DNA of 64,000 nucleotides from Vigna angularis (lineage: Eukaryota > Streptophyta > Magnoliopsida > Fabales > Fabaceae): positions 32,792,077 through 32,856,076 of the forward strand of contig NC_068973.1 in NCBI RefSeq assembly GCF_016808095.1, written 5' to 3'. The position numbers were made by a program, and so were the translations under genes. This document shows positions 33,825 to 46,103 of this stretch, one piece after another; position 1 is the first letter of the stretch, and each line of letters opens with the position of its first letter. The notes under the pieces were generated by a model. It ran no database searches, was not told the origin of the DNA, and saw only the letters and a program-made list of their open reading frames with translations.

Positions 33825-36800
33825 TTAATTGGGAATTTGCAGTGCGCCATTGGAATTAGATCTTGACCACTTATTCACGCTAAACCGAGCTTTCTCCGCC
33901 TACAAAACACCATTAAAACAAAATATTACAACATTTATATAAATAATTTATATTTTATCCTTTAACTTTTACTAAAAATTAAAATTAGTTTCTTTTCAAA
34001 ACTTTAGATTAATTTAGTTTTTAATTTTTAAAATGTGTAAATTTAATTTTTTAAATCAAATTTTGTTAAATTTATTTGAGGGACTAAAATTGATAAAAAG
34101 TTTTAAAAATAAACTAATTTTAATTTTTCTGAAAATTAAAGAATAAAAGACATATTTAGTTATAATTTACATATTATGAAACCTTTAAAGTTTAAATATA
34201 AATATATATACCTCCTTTTCCCAATCACATCGTATGGTTACTATGATGAGTATCAATGTTTGAAGTGCTGTGCCACCGAAGATCATGCCAGTCCATATAC
34301 CCTGAGATGAACAACAACACATTAAGGCTTGAAAAGAAGTTAATTAACGAGAGTTTAGATGTGGTAATTAAGTTTAGTAGATTAGTTATACTTACAGCAA
34401 CACCAGTTTTGAAGACCCATCCCATGATAATTCCGAGTGGGAGACCGATGAGGTAATAGCTTCCTATATTTATGTATGCTACATATGCTTGCCATCCCGA
34501 ACCAACAGCCACTCCTATAATATTATATAATATGTTATATATTTTTTTGAAACACGTATTATGTTGTATCAAATTAATCTTAATTTTTTGATTCGATATA
34601 ATGTTTCTGGAGTACTGCTAGTTTGAATTGTCCTTGTGATGCTTGAACAATTTTCCAACATAATGTTGGTGGTAGGGATGATATAGCAAATATTATGTGC
34701 TGTGTGAATTATTTAAATGAAAAAGATTGCATGTTGTATAAATAGGAGGAATGTGATAAATTTGTCAAAAACACCAAATTGGGGATGGTTAGATTTTTCA
34801 AGCATGTGTCAAATTGAGGAGGTTGTTGATTCAACCATGGACAACCAACTCAAGGATATGGTATCAGATGTTTGAATCATTGTGCAAGTGCATGTGTTTC
34901 AAGATATGTGTATTAGAGATTTATTGTATATTAGTTTAATTAAGTTCACACAATTGTTATCAATGTTAATGTTAATTTTAAGTTCAATTGTTATCGATGT
35001 TAATATTAATGAATTTAAAGATAGTAAATTGTGGACTAAAAGTTTTATCTAATTGCTTTAGTTATTAAAGTTTATACTTACATAAGAGAATACGTTAACC
35101 AATCATAATTATCAAATGAAGAAAATAATTTATTCAATGAGTATGCATTATAAAAAGATGTTTGCATGCTCTAAAAAAAGCAGAGAGGTGCTCATAATCG
35201 AATCAATCAAAAAATAAAATAAAACCAACATGAAAAATCAATAAGCAATTAAATTATGTTTAATTGATTTGGATTTTTTTTTCTTAAATCTAGCTGTTCG
35301 GTTTATGATTTAACACTTTGAAAATTCAAGTTTAACTAAACCAAAATCAATCTTTTAAATATTATTATATTTCTTATTAGTTCACTCGTATAAGAGTGAT
35401 GTTAGTGCAAAAGGAAAATTTAATCATACATGGTTTAATTGTAAAACGTAGTTAATATTTTATTTATTTTTAGTTGCATGCATTGTAATATATGTAATAT
35501 GAAGACATTGTGATCAAACATTCTCTCTTCACGTGAGATTAAGTTGTTGTAGTAAACTGACAATAATAGAATAAAAATCACGAACATAAGACTTCCTGAG
35601 GCGTGTAGATCATTGTCTTTAAAGATTTATCCGCGGTGTATTGCGCAAACCCCTCAGGATACAACAGGAATTTCTCAGAAATTTCTGAGGATCTCAGAAC
35701 TAGCAAGGAACTCTAAACAGAGTATAAGAATAACCCAGAATAATTTTAGAAGAGAAAAAGAGCTAAAGAATGAAACTCAGAAAAGAGGAGAATAAGAAAG
35801 AATGAATTTTTGTGTGTTTTGGAATGGAGGAGGAGCTCCCTATTTATAGAGTTCATGGATCAAGCCCATGATCCAAAAATCCAAAATATCTTTTAGAAAA
35901 ATAAAATTTTAATTAATTAAAACGTTGCAAAATAAACGTTGGCAGCCCCTAACTTGCGGAAGACGCTGGAAGCTCAATACCTAGGGAGGCTACAGAGCAC
36001 GTGGTCAAAACCACTCCACAAAAACGGCATCATCCGATTCTTCAGCACGCACAAACTATGGAAGAAAAATCTTTTGCAATACAGGTTTTACAACATAAGT
36101 TAGGCTGGATTCATGGTGATTAAGTATGTTTGAGTGATTCCAATTAAGATGCATATGTTTATATCAAACTCGAGTCAAGTAGGTCCTCGAGTTAGACCCA
36201 CGACGAGGGATCCAAGTCAAGGTTGATAGGATTTCATAATGTTGAATTGATTTGAGTCTATGTTGGGTTGGGTTCCCATGTTAAACTAAGACATGATTGA
36301 CAATTGTTAGGTCAAGTCCAGTTAGACACATTTTAGACCAAGTCAAGTAGGACCCACGTTTGATTGAGTCGAGTCAAACTCATGTTGTCGAATCAAGTAG
36401 AGTCTTGTTCATATTGAATCAAGTTGAATTGTATACATATTAGGCTTAGTAGAATTGACCTACATTAGGTTGAGTTATGCCAGACCCACCTTATGTTGAG
36501 TTCAGTTAAACCTATATGAGATCGAATTAGTCAAGCTTGAGCCAAGTCTAGTTAAAAACACCTTAGTCAAACTCATTTGGTTTAATCAAGACCAAGTTAA
36601 GTCAAACACAATTTAGGATAAGTCGTGTGAGATTCACATTAGACTATGTCGAGTTGAATATTAAGTTAAATTTTGTCATAACTATATTGAACCAAGTCTA
36701 CTTGAATCTAAATCAAGTTTAATATAATAGGTCTTACATTAAATCTAATCAAGTTAGGTCACATCAAATTAAGTGAATGAAGTCGAACAACTTTGAATAA

Positions 36801-39800
36801 AATCGAATCAAAATTTGGTTAGATAAACTAAACCAATTAGGTTATGTTGGATGTGTACTTTTTAATTAAGATATAAATAATAAAAATTAATTTGTAATTG
36901 ATATAAAATATTTAAATATCTCGTACAATTCGAAAAAATATTTAAAAATTACTGGATATTTGATTACGAAGCAAATCCATATTGACACACACCTTAACCA
37001 ACATGACTTTTTGAAATTAAGACTTTTTGATCTATTTATTAAATAAACTAATAAAAGAAAACTATTTTAAGAGTACACCATTAAAAAAAACTTATTTTAA
37101 TGAGTAAAGTAAGAATAGCACGTCAACTAAGAGTGAAATCGACATCAGATTGAAAAACCTAAAGAATTTTGTTTTTTTTTTCAAGTGCAACCTTATCAAG
37201 AATGATAGTAGAATGATTGTTAAAACATGTTTGCAGGGGTATCTATCAAACTAAAACAATATCGCTTATTAAATGTTGAGAGTCACATGTGAGTTCCGTG
37301 AACATATAAAAGAGGTTGGCTTTGGCTGCCCATACATTGGATTTTAAGATTCCATGGACGATGTGGTATATTATTAGGAAAGAAAAATGTTCTTTTAATA
37401 ATTTTTTTTACAACTTTTTTATAATAATTTAGTTAGTGATGGTTGCGTTTCAAATATAGGAATCAATCAAATAATAATATATAATCTGTTGTTAAAAAAT
37501 TATTAAAAAAAATTATTAAAATATTCAGATTATTAAGAAAGCATAGGCATGTGTTTTGTGTACCTGACAAAATTGGCTGAACACTATTGAGAAGAATGGT
37601 TATGGCCAAGAGGAATGACATGTCGTCAACGGCTTGTAGCACCGAAGAGCTGGTGGTGAATATGTAAGCCAAATAGTCATGAAACATCATTATCAGAACG
37701 CAGAACACAACCCCAATCACTATTGATTCTGTCACTGACACTAGCGTTGCAAATTTTGCTCCTTTTCCATTCCCTGCACCTAGCTCGTTTGCCACCCTTA
37801 CTCTGCAAATTTTTATAAAAAAAACCTAAGTTTTCTATTTGTAAAAAAAGGAAAAGATTGAAGGGTAAAATAATGGATACAAAATGTATGTAAAATTTTG
37901 TTGGGCATCAAAATAATACTATATTTAAAAATGTCAATTTTTGTATTTGTAAAGGAATAAAGAAATTAGAAAATAAAATAATAAATTTAAAGCGTGTAAT
38001 AAAATGTTGAATGTGAATATAATAGTTCCCTTGTTCAATTATTCAATTGTCTACGAAGAACAGCGAAGAACAGACAGAACTGAAGACAAAAATTCGACTG
38101 AAAATAAATAAATATATAAAAATTGGACAGAAAAGGAGTCATAATCCACGGTCGTACTTAATATCTCCATAATTATAAATGTATGGGTGACATGACATGA
38201 GAGGTAAAGATAGGAAAATATAAATACTATAATTTGTCTGGTGCAAGATGAAAGAAAATAATAACAATTTTTAAAATGGTAAAATTTATTTTGTTAATTT
38301 TTTTATATGTTTTGAACTTTTTATTTATTTCATGCTACCAACTTATTCTAGTCTATTTATTTCTCTCGTTTCTCTTACCGATACAAGTTTGGATGGGAGT
38401 AAGAAATAAAATAGTAATATGATGAAATAGTTTATAATATTATTTAAATATAATATCCCACGATATGATGGATTCTAAACCATACTTTTAACCAAGATGC
38501 AAGCTACAGTTTGAAGAAAAGTTCTTTTGTTTTGTTGTAGATAACTGAATAAAAAATAAATGTCACATTGAGTTCCAATCCTATGACTGATCGGACAAGA
38601 TAAATTACTGTCGTTTTACCTTGTTTCCTTTAAGTTACGTGGAATCTGATGATATCTTCAATGAAAATTATAACATGCAGTGAGAAACTTTCAGCACTAT
38701 ATTTACCCAAGCAATATAATTCAAACATTTTTCCCAGAAAGAGGAAAATGAAGATGACTTTCGTGCAGTAATAATTATGGTGTTTTTAGGTTAAACAGTG
38801 AAGATTAAGATTATGATTGAATCAAGGAAAAACGAGTTTTTTCTAAGTTGGTGTGAAGTGTGATAGTATAACAAAATAAAATGATTATCTAGTTCAAAAA
38901 GAGTAATTCTAATGTAAAAATAATAACTTTTGAATGCTATAAATGTAAATGAAAAGTACCCTGTACCGGCGAAAAAAGCCAGGGGAATCATCATCTCCCA
39001 CCCATTAATGGTCATACTGCAAAGCAAAATACAAAATTCAAAATGTTATAGTGAAAAAACAGAAATCACAACACCCAATTTCATGCTTTTGTTACAATTA
39101 TAAATAGCTGAAATGTGAGTGAAAGAACTTACCATATAGACAAGGCATCAACGGCTATGGTGGCATTCTCCAACTGGCCAGTCATAAGAACGAGTATTCT
39201 GTAGTACCAATTTTCCAAGCTGCATGATTATAGAAATGATTAGTGTTTATTATATGAATAGAAGAAAGAAAGTAATGAAGAAGATGATAATGGAATACCA
39301 TAACATGACCCCAGAAGCAGAAGAGAGTTTGAGGAATTCCCAGAGTCCAGAAAAGGCTTCAACTGAGAAACCTTTCCAAGTTAAAGGGCAACCACCATAG
39401 GCAGCGTAAGCATACATGCCAAAAACCAAAACCCACCATGATATGTCCAAAGAAATAGCTGCACCATAAAGTCCAAAATCCCACACATACACCAAGAGCC
39501 AACTGGTTACCGCATTCACCACCAAACCCGCCAGGGATACCCACGCAATAACCGCCGTCTTCAGCTGGCACTGGAGGAACCTCTGCAGAGGAAACTGAAA
39601 CGCGAAACTGAAGTGCAGAGGAATCAGCCACACCGCCACCACGCCGCTCCACTCTGCCACATCATCCGGCTGTCCCAGAAACTTCAGAAGCGGCGTCGCG
39701 AATATGTAAAACGGCAACAGCAGGAAACAGCACAAGAAGAGAACAATCCATGACCTCTGCATGTATATTCCCAACATGTGGTATCTCTTCGCGCCATACG

Positions 39801-40237
39801 CTTGCCCGCACAGTGTCTCCAACGCACTCGCCATCCCCAGCTGCGTAATTACCAAATCGTATGAATATCGATGATATCAAAGGAATGTGATTTTACCAGA
39901 AAAAGGGAATTGGTCAGGGAGAGCTTACCAGGAGGCCGAAATTGAAGCCGACGATGACGGTGTTCGCTATAGAAATGGCGGCGAGTTCCACCTCACCCAA
40001 GTGACCGGCGAAGGCTTGGGTGATAACGTTCATGTTGAACGAGGCCAGGCGGCTGAAGATGGAGGGCCCCACAATTACCCATAGCTTCTTCGTTTCGACC
40101 CAGAGTTTGTTACCGAAACTTTGTTCCTCGTACGATTGGCCGTGTCGTTGTTCTGCATGAATAACCGCCTGTTCTGGTTGTAGGAGAGCTACTGCAAGAT
40201 TTTTCTCTGTTTCGTCGTCTCCCTTGAAGCTCTCCAT
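33825..40237 (-). CDS. MATE efflux transporter, DETOXIFICATION type (gene 1, eight exons)
   Basis: A multidrug and toxic compound extrusion antiporter, expected to export organic cations or secondary metabolites across the plasma or vacuolar membrane in exchange for protons (family knowledge). Exons in transcript order: 40237-39929, 39840-39299, 39219-39133, 39016-38960, 37802-37564, 34514-34396, 34301-34212, 33899-33825. They total 1518 bp, giving 505 residues, the usual length. All introns have GT donors and AG acceptors and join in frame. Family landmarks are [17 protein letters not shown] at the exon 2 start, [20 protein letters not shown] across exons 4-5, and [10 protein letters not shown] in exon 6. 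The N-terminus (about 50 residues) is hydrophilic; the core should form 12 membrane helices. Intron 5 (34515-37563) is 3 kb and contains a solo LTR and a degenerate minisatellite; the last intron holds a foldback repeat. The paralogue at 48895-57995 has the same lengths for exons 2-6. Exon edges are my prediction. Confidence 0.9.
33951..34152. repeat. Foldback MITE-like inverted repeat in the last intron of MATE gene 1
   Basis: The left arm (about 33951-34020) and the right arm (about 34078-34152) are imperfect inverted copies. Shared words include AATTAAAATTAGTTT and AAAACTTT in one orientation on the left and reverse-complemented on the right, with about 55 bp between them. This is the shape of a miniature inverted-repeat element. 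Exact ends and TSD are unclear in this AT-rich context. Confidence 0.5.
35545..36095 (-). mobile_element. Solo copia LTR in intron 5 of MATE gene 1
   Basis: 551 bp, on the minus strand starting TGTTGTAAAA and ending CTACAACA. It is flanked by an exact 5-bp TSD TAAGT (35540-35544 and 36096-36100). Its R/U5 half closely matches the copia LTRs at 22783 and 26340, including the TATAAATAG box (plus-strand position about 35840) and the segment around the TTGCGCAATACACCGCGGATAA words, while the U3 half has diverged. No internal domain is attached, so it results from LTR-LTR recombination. It sits in the same orientation as the transporter gene. Confidence 0.93.
36110..36840. repeat. Degenerate short tandem repeat (~30-bp theme) in intron 5 of MATE gene 1
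   Basis: About 730 bp are built from recurring words of the type AAGTCAAGTTAGACCCACA and TTAGGTTGAGTYGAGTC, spaced roughly 28-31 bp apart in the clearer part (for example near 36315, 36344 and 36372) and increasingly decayed to the right. Base composition differs from the AT-rich flank. No coding frame persists through it. Confidence 0.6.
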
Positions 40238-40918
40238 GACCCTATGGAGGAACGAAGCAGAACCTAAAATAACACTACTGTAGCTTCATTTTCTTCACTC
40301 TTATCTATATATACCACTGCAATTTCCTTAATATCTACATCTTAATCAGTAAGTATTTATATTCATAACATGAAAGTATTGCATACAATTCAATGATTGA
40401 AAAATGACCTAATTTAATAATAATAAAGTTGTTCGATTTTATTCATCAGGTTATCTAACTTTATTTATTTTTTAGGTATATTTATTTCAGAAAAAAAAAA
40501 TTATATTTGATGGTGAGAATAATACTTTTGTACACATATAATTTTTACATTAATTTGATATATTTTTCTTTTTTACTTTGTTTCTTTTAAATATAAAAAT
40601 TTATTATTTTATAATTATCTTACATTTACAATTTATGTTAAATGAATATCATCTTACTATTATTCCTTTTACGTTATACTGGCAGTTTCCTACTATCCTT
40701 TTTCTTGATAGCATCGAAATGGTGAACAGGAAGAAGACGAAAATGTTAAAAGTGGGGTTTTTGTCTCCAAATTGAATAATTATTGATTCCTAACCATTAA
40801 GAGGCAAAATAAAAGACAAACACTAGAAGAGAAATAGAAATGTGACACGATAACTGATGACAGGAAATAGATAAAAAAAGGTTTAAAAGGTAATATAAAA
40901 TGTGTGGAAAATGAATAT
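40238..40918. other. MATE gene 1 promoter and 5' flank
   Basis: The 680 bp between the gene 1 start codon and the Mutator-like element should hold the promoter and 5' UTR. It is AT-rich; a TATATATA word at about 40305-40312 (plus coordinates) is a possible TATA box for the minus-strand gene. Nothing else is recognised. Confidence 0.4.
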
Positions 40919-40927
40919 GACATTTTA

Positions 40928-41966
40928 GGGTATTGTTCCTCACCACCACCTTTCCTTCCTTCACCTCCTCAACTCTTTATACTTTTTTTAATTACAAAAT
41001 TAACCTTTTTTATTTTTTAACTTTTTTTATTTACCCTTTTGAAACTCTGATTTCTATTTATATTCTCTCATCCATTTGTCTTGCGCGGTCCCACCTCCCT
41101 TGCAAATCTCACTTTCTCTTTTCCTCTCTTTCCAGAGCTCCTCCAACTCTCACTCTCACATCCGTTCCCATCCCTCTAACTTTCAGATCCGTTATTTCCA
41201 TTTCATATTCGTTCGTTCGTTTCCTCCATATCTGTTTGGGTTTCATGGTGCTGGGTGTTTGTGGTGGTCATTCGGCGATGCGGAGGTGTGGAGGTGTGGA
41301 GGTGCGGCGGTGCGAAGGTCCGGTAGTGCGGCGATGAGACGGTGCAGAGTAAGCAGGGGTGACCTCTCGGCTTTGGTCACGTCTTCCGGAGGGAACTTCG
41401 ATTCAGCCGGTGATGGAGGAGTTCACCGGTAGAAAACTGGGAAGTGTGAATTAAGAAAAAAAAAAGGTTGAAAAGAAGTGTGAAGTGACCAGGTTTGATG
41501 AGTAAAATAAATGCATGATGGGAATGGAAAGGTTACGGTGGTGGTAGTCAATTTGTGCAGCAATGTGAGCGGGTCCAGCTTCTGCATAATGCAACTTTCA
41601 AACTTCTCTCCAGAATTTCCAAGATCAAACAACTTCCAACTAACCTTTCTCAAAATTTATGATAATGAAAAGGCATAGTGAAAAAGAAGTTTAACAATTA
41701 TGATAAAAGAATATACTGTTACTGTTGCTTGATAAAACGGATTTCTACATCTGTCATCTTAAATGAATGCTGTTTCATGTTAAACGAAGGTTGACATCTG
41801 CGATGTATGATGTCTACATCCGATGCGAAGAAGTTATGTGGCGATGTGATTAATAGAAATTATAAAATATTAATCTTAAAAATAGAAATAGAAAAATGAA
41901 ATAAGGGATAAAAGAAAAAGCAGGAAATAGAGGAAGCAAGGGGTGGTGGTGAATTGAGCAACACCC
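40928..41966. mobile_element. Mutator-like element (Pack-MULE-like), 9-bp TSD
   Basis: The 1039-bp element has related terminal inverted sequences: the left end starts GGGTATTGTTC and continues CTCACCACCACC, and the right end read in reverse starts GGGTGTTGCTC and continues TTCACCACCACC. It is flanked by an exact 9-bp TSD GACATTTTA at 40919-40927 and 41967-41975, the length made by Mutator transposases. The interior has no transposase domain. Its centre (about 41080-41420) is strikingly GC-richer than the ends, includes a short GGTGTGGAGGTGCGGCGGTG-type repeat, and could be captured host gene sequence, which is typical of Pack-MULEs; I do not recognise the source. A related terminus is seen at 63540. 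Confidence 0.85.
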
Positions 41967-41975
41967 GACATTTTA

Positions 41976-43102
41976 ACTTCATATATTTCTAAATGGATCA
42001 AAGTGTAATACGTGATGCAATTGATATTTGAATTGGATTGATCTCATCCATACATAATTTTTTTTCTTTAAATAATTATATATTGGTAAATGAATAATTA
42101 AATTTTCATGACCACCAATTATTATTTTTCCAATTTCAGAGGATATATCCCATAATCTTTACATTGAAACAACTCTTTTCTTAAGAAAAAAAAGTAATAC
42201 AATTTTTATTTCTTTAGTTTTCATAATAAAGAATATTTTCTATTTATAAATTTTTCATTCAATTCATACATTATAAATATTAAATATTTTCTAATTTTAA
42301 ATAATATTATGGTACATCAATAATATTTAAGAGTTGAAATCAATAACAGTTTATTTATTTTTTTCTCTAATTTTTTACTAGTCTTTTGAGAATAAAATCC
42401 TCATGAGAGTTCAACAATTATAACTATACCCTTGATAGTATTAATTATAGTTATTATTGAATAAATCTCTCCTTATACATGATAATATAACTCGTATATT
42501 TAATTCCCTATGTATACTTTATAGTTTTTATTATATCTGGAATATGGAAGGGCTATTTAAATTCTGTGGCTATTTGATATTATAAGTTTTTAAATTGAAT
42601 TTTTACAATTGTTTTCTATAAAAATGATTGTATGATAAAAATATGTGGGGTAAAAGAAAAATAATAAGTGTCTGAAAATTATCGAACCTTCGTAACTGCA
42701 GATAAAAAAAATTGAACCTTCATAATTAATTAGATTATCATGAAAAGACAAAAAAGAGCATATACGTATTTAATTTGAAATTTTAATACAATTATTTTGA
42801 AATTTTTTCATAATGTTGTAAATATTTGCATCGTATTACTTGAATAATTCGAGAAAAATGAGAAAAGTTTGAGTAAAATGAAAAACTATGTACACATAAA
42901 AATATAATTTTGTGTTGACTGAATAGCTTTTAAATATATTCATATATTTAATATAAATTTAAAAATAAAAATGAAAAACGAAATATTGTAAACCTCCATT
43001 CAAAAAACAGTAGAATGAAATATTAACATCATATCAATTTTATAAGAAAACAGCAACAATATATAATAGAATTTTTAGATTTTTTATTTTTAGTAATGCT
43101 TT
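41976..43102. other. AT-rich intergenic DNA
   Basis: No coding sequence, RNA gene or repeat structure recognised between the Mutator-like element and the next solo LTR. Confidence 0.6.
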
Positions 43103-43107
43103 GTTTG

Positions 43108-43670
43108 TGTTGGGAAACAGCGGTATTTGTTCCCTCCTCTCCTAACCCAAAATGGGCACTATGCGGAAGCGTAAAAATAATTGTGTATGCGTGGGAAAAA
43201 TAACACCGAAAATTTTAACGTGTAAAATTCTCTCGGAAAAAACCACGGGACCTAGTCCAGAAAATTATCTCTACTATGAAAGTAGGATTACAGTGTTTGA
43301 TCTCTCAATAAATCTCACCCTCTCGGATGGTATACAAAAACACTCTCTTTTGCACACTCAAAGTTTTTACTACACAGTGTCTTTCACCTCTCGGTGATGT
43401 TTCTGTCTTTACAGGAGTACCCGTGGCTTTCTCTCTTTCTCCTCTTGAATTCCTTCTTCACCGTTTGATTCTTGGTGAGTTGTGTTTTGCTGCACATTTT
43501 GCATTCATTTTATAATGAATGAAAGAAGAAAGGACAAGAAACATGGTTGGTGCATTGGAGCAATTTATGGAGCTTTAGTGAAGGTGGAAGACATTATTCC
43601 TATATGGTATATGAAAACATTGACCCTTCTTTTCAGCATGTGGATGGATCCCATTTTTTTTTATCCAACA
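43108..43670. mobile_element. Solo LTR (second family), TSD GTTTG
   Basis: 563 bp with TGTTGG at the left end and CCAACA at the right end, flanked by an exact 5-bp duplication GTTTG (43103-43107 and 43671-43675). The interior is less AT-rich than its flanks and includes words such as GGAAGCGTAAAAATAATTG and ACCACGGGACCTAGTCCAG that I associate with abundant legume copia-type LTRs (resemblance from memory). No gag or pol sequence is attached. Short open frames inside it are not genes. Orientation is not settled. Confidence 0.85.
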
Positions 43671-43675
43671 GTTTG

Positions 43676-46100
43676 GTAAAAAAAGAAAAATTAGAAAGAA
43701 AAGAAGCAAGTAGAAGAGAAAAAAGTGTTGGAAAATAAATAGAACGAAAATAACAATTATTTCATTAAAGAGAAAATAAGATAAATAAGTTAAAATTGCA
43801 GTAAAAATAACAAGATTTGGTTAAATAAAAAGCAGAAAAAAAATTTAAAAATCTATAAAAAAATATAACATTTCTAAAGTTCATTAAAAAAAATTACAAC
43901 ATATTTGATTAGCTTGGATTTTATTAGAAATTTTGTCATTTTTTTCGCATATATGTAGGGGAAAATCCTACTGGGTCTCCCCTTATAGTTTTATATAAAA
44001 ATATTTTCATAAGTCAATGTTGCTATTATATTTAATTCTTATATTAATTTTATGATATCATTCATTTAAATTTAAAGTAAATAGAGATTAACCTTCCTTA
44101 AAATTTATCGAAATCAATAAAAATAGGATCCATGTTGTTTAAAATTTCAAAAATAGAAGGCTGGTTGTACTATGGAATAAGCACCACCACTAAAAAAACA
44201 CTCATTTTACAAAATAAAAGAAAATTTAAATCAAATTTATTTCTTATTTAGAAAATATTTATAAAAAAATCTGCTCACTTTCTTATTTTGTTTAAAAAAG
44301 AAAGTCATGAATTAAGAAACAGTATAGCCAATAGAGGCACGTGCTTTTCTTTTTGCATTTGCTTTCTATCTTCAATAGTCATTTACATTTGTAGATTTTC
44401 TACAGAAACTTAACGATTTACATGGATTTTTGTAAGAGGTTAGAATTCAGTCGAATTTTAACTTCTTATTTTAAAATAAAATAAATATTAAAATATAAAT
44501 GAATTATTTATCAATATTTAAATTAAAAAAATAAAATTTAAGAAAGTATATTAAACAGTTTTCAAAAATCACATAGTGTTCAACCGTTTTTGAAAATCAT
44601 TTTAATCTTCAACTATATTCAAAAACAAAAACAGAATTCAATTTTCCGGAAACTGAATTCTAATATATTTTTTAACAAAAATATTAAAATAAGAAGTCAA
44701 AATTCGTTTTTTCAAAAACTAAATTATAATCTGTTACAAAACTGTGTTATTCATGTAAATATTGATTATAGTGTAATTGGGATAAATAAATAAAAAATTA
44801 TGCTATGAGAAAAAAAATTTGAAACTTAACATAGTTTTATATTAATTTAACACATAATAAGAGGTTAAAATAGCTATAAAAAGTATTTTTTATATTTTTT
44901 AAAAAGAAAAAGAAAAAGTAAAAAATAATAAAGGATGTCGACGTATCATTATTATAAGAATAAAGTGTTGTTAATAAAGTTATATGCCAAACATGCTTAC
45001 CACACATCCTTTCTTTTTGGAAGTGTCAAAGATTCTATCAGAGATAAATTCGTACAAAAACAGTAACACGTTTAATTCTCTCTCACGGACCTCCACACGA
45101 GTAATGAATAATGATAAAGTAAGAGATATCTACATCATTTAATATACATTATAAAAATAATTATATTTTTGAAAATATTAAAAGTTATGTGTCAAGATAT
45201 AATTTTTCTAATCACGTTCATATTCAAATATTATGAAATTAATATTGATATTACAATTTCACTTTATAAAGTTTTTGGATTATTAAAGTTGAACTAACAT
45301 GTACAAAAACTATCATTTTCTTATTTTGAGTTAATTATTCCATTGGGATTCAAATAAAAAAGGAATATTCAATCTAAAATGGGATGGTTTTTGTGCTTAG
45401 ATTAATCAATTTTAAATTTATTAAATTATTAGACTGGAGAGCAAGACATTGGTCTTTTAGTTTCATAAGATATGTATTAAAACATGACATTAAGACCATG
45501 ATTGAAAAAATAATAATTGAATTTTAGTGATTTAAGAACTTTAGCCCAATTTCTTTTTACAAAAATTAATTATAATTTGTAGCTATTCATTAGATCTAGT
45601 TACGTGCTTGTATACAAAATATATAGATAGATATAGATACACAACATTCTCAACAAGTTTTTATATATAATAACATTAAACTTTCAAGAGCCTCTAAATA
45701 GACGAGTTTGATTTAATTAAATTAGATCAAAGTCCTACTAAGGTTATTATTGGGAGTTAACATAATAACTTATCATAAAACTTTTGCCAATAACCATAAT
45801 TAATTAATTTATAAGATCAACTAAAAAGTAAAAAAAAAAACTATATATAACAGTAAATTCTTTAACAATATGACTAAATTATAACTAAGTTTAACTTGTT
45901 CATCATATTATAAACTTAATGACATAGTTTTTTTCTCTGTGATTTTTATTTTTAATTTTGTTATTACAGAATTTAAAATAGTAATGATAATTAGGTAACA
46001 AAGATAAGAAAGAAAACATATATTATCACAAACCATAAAAACTGAAATCGAAAACAAAACTAATTTTTTTTGAAGGTGGGTTCATCGTTAGAGTAAATAT
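43676..46100. other. AT-rich intergenic DNA
   Basis: About 2.4 kb of strongly AT-rich sequence; only short low-complexity open frames. No feature supported. Confidence 0.6.
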
Positions 46101-46103
46101 TGA

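Noticed and set aside
35613..35795. 60-codon plus-strand open frame
   Set aside because: It lies antisense within the solo LTR at 35545-36095 and is not a gene.
41076..41432. Arg/Gly-rich open frames in the GC-rich core of the Mutator-like element
   Set aside because: Frames overlap in several phases with none favoured and no domain; better explained as captured or repeated non-coding sequence.
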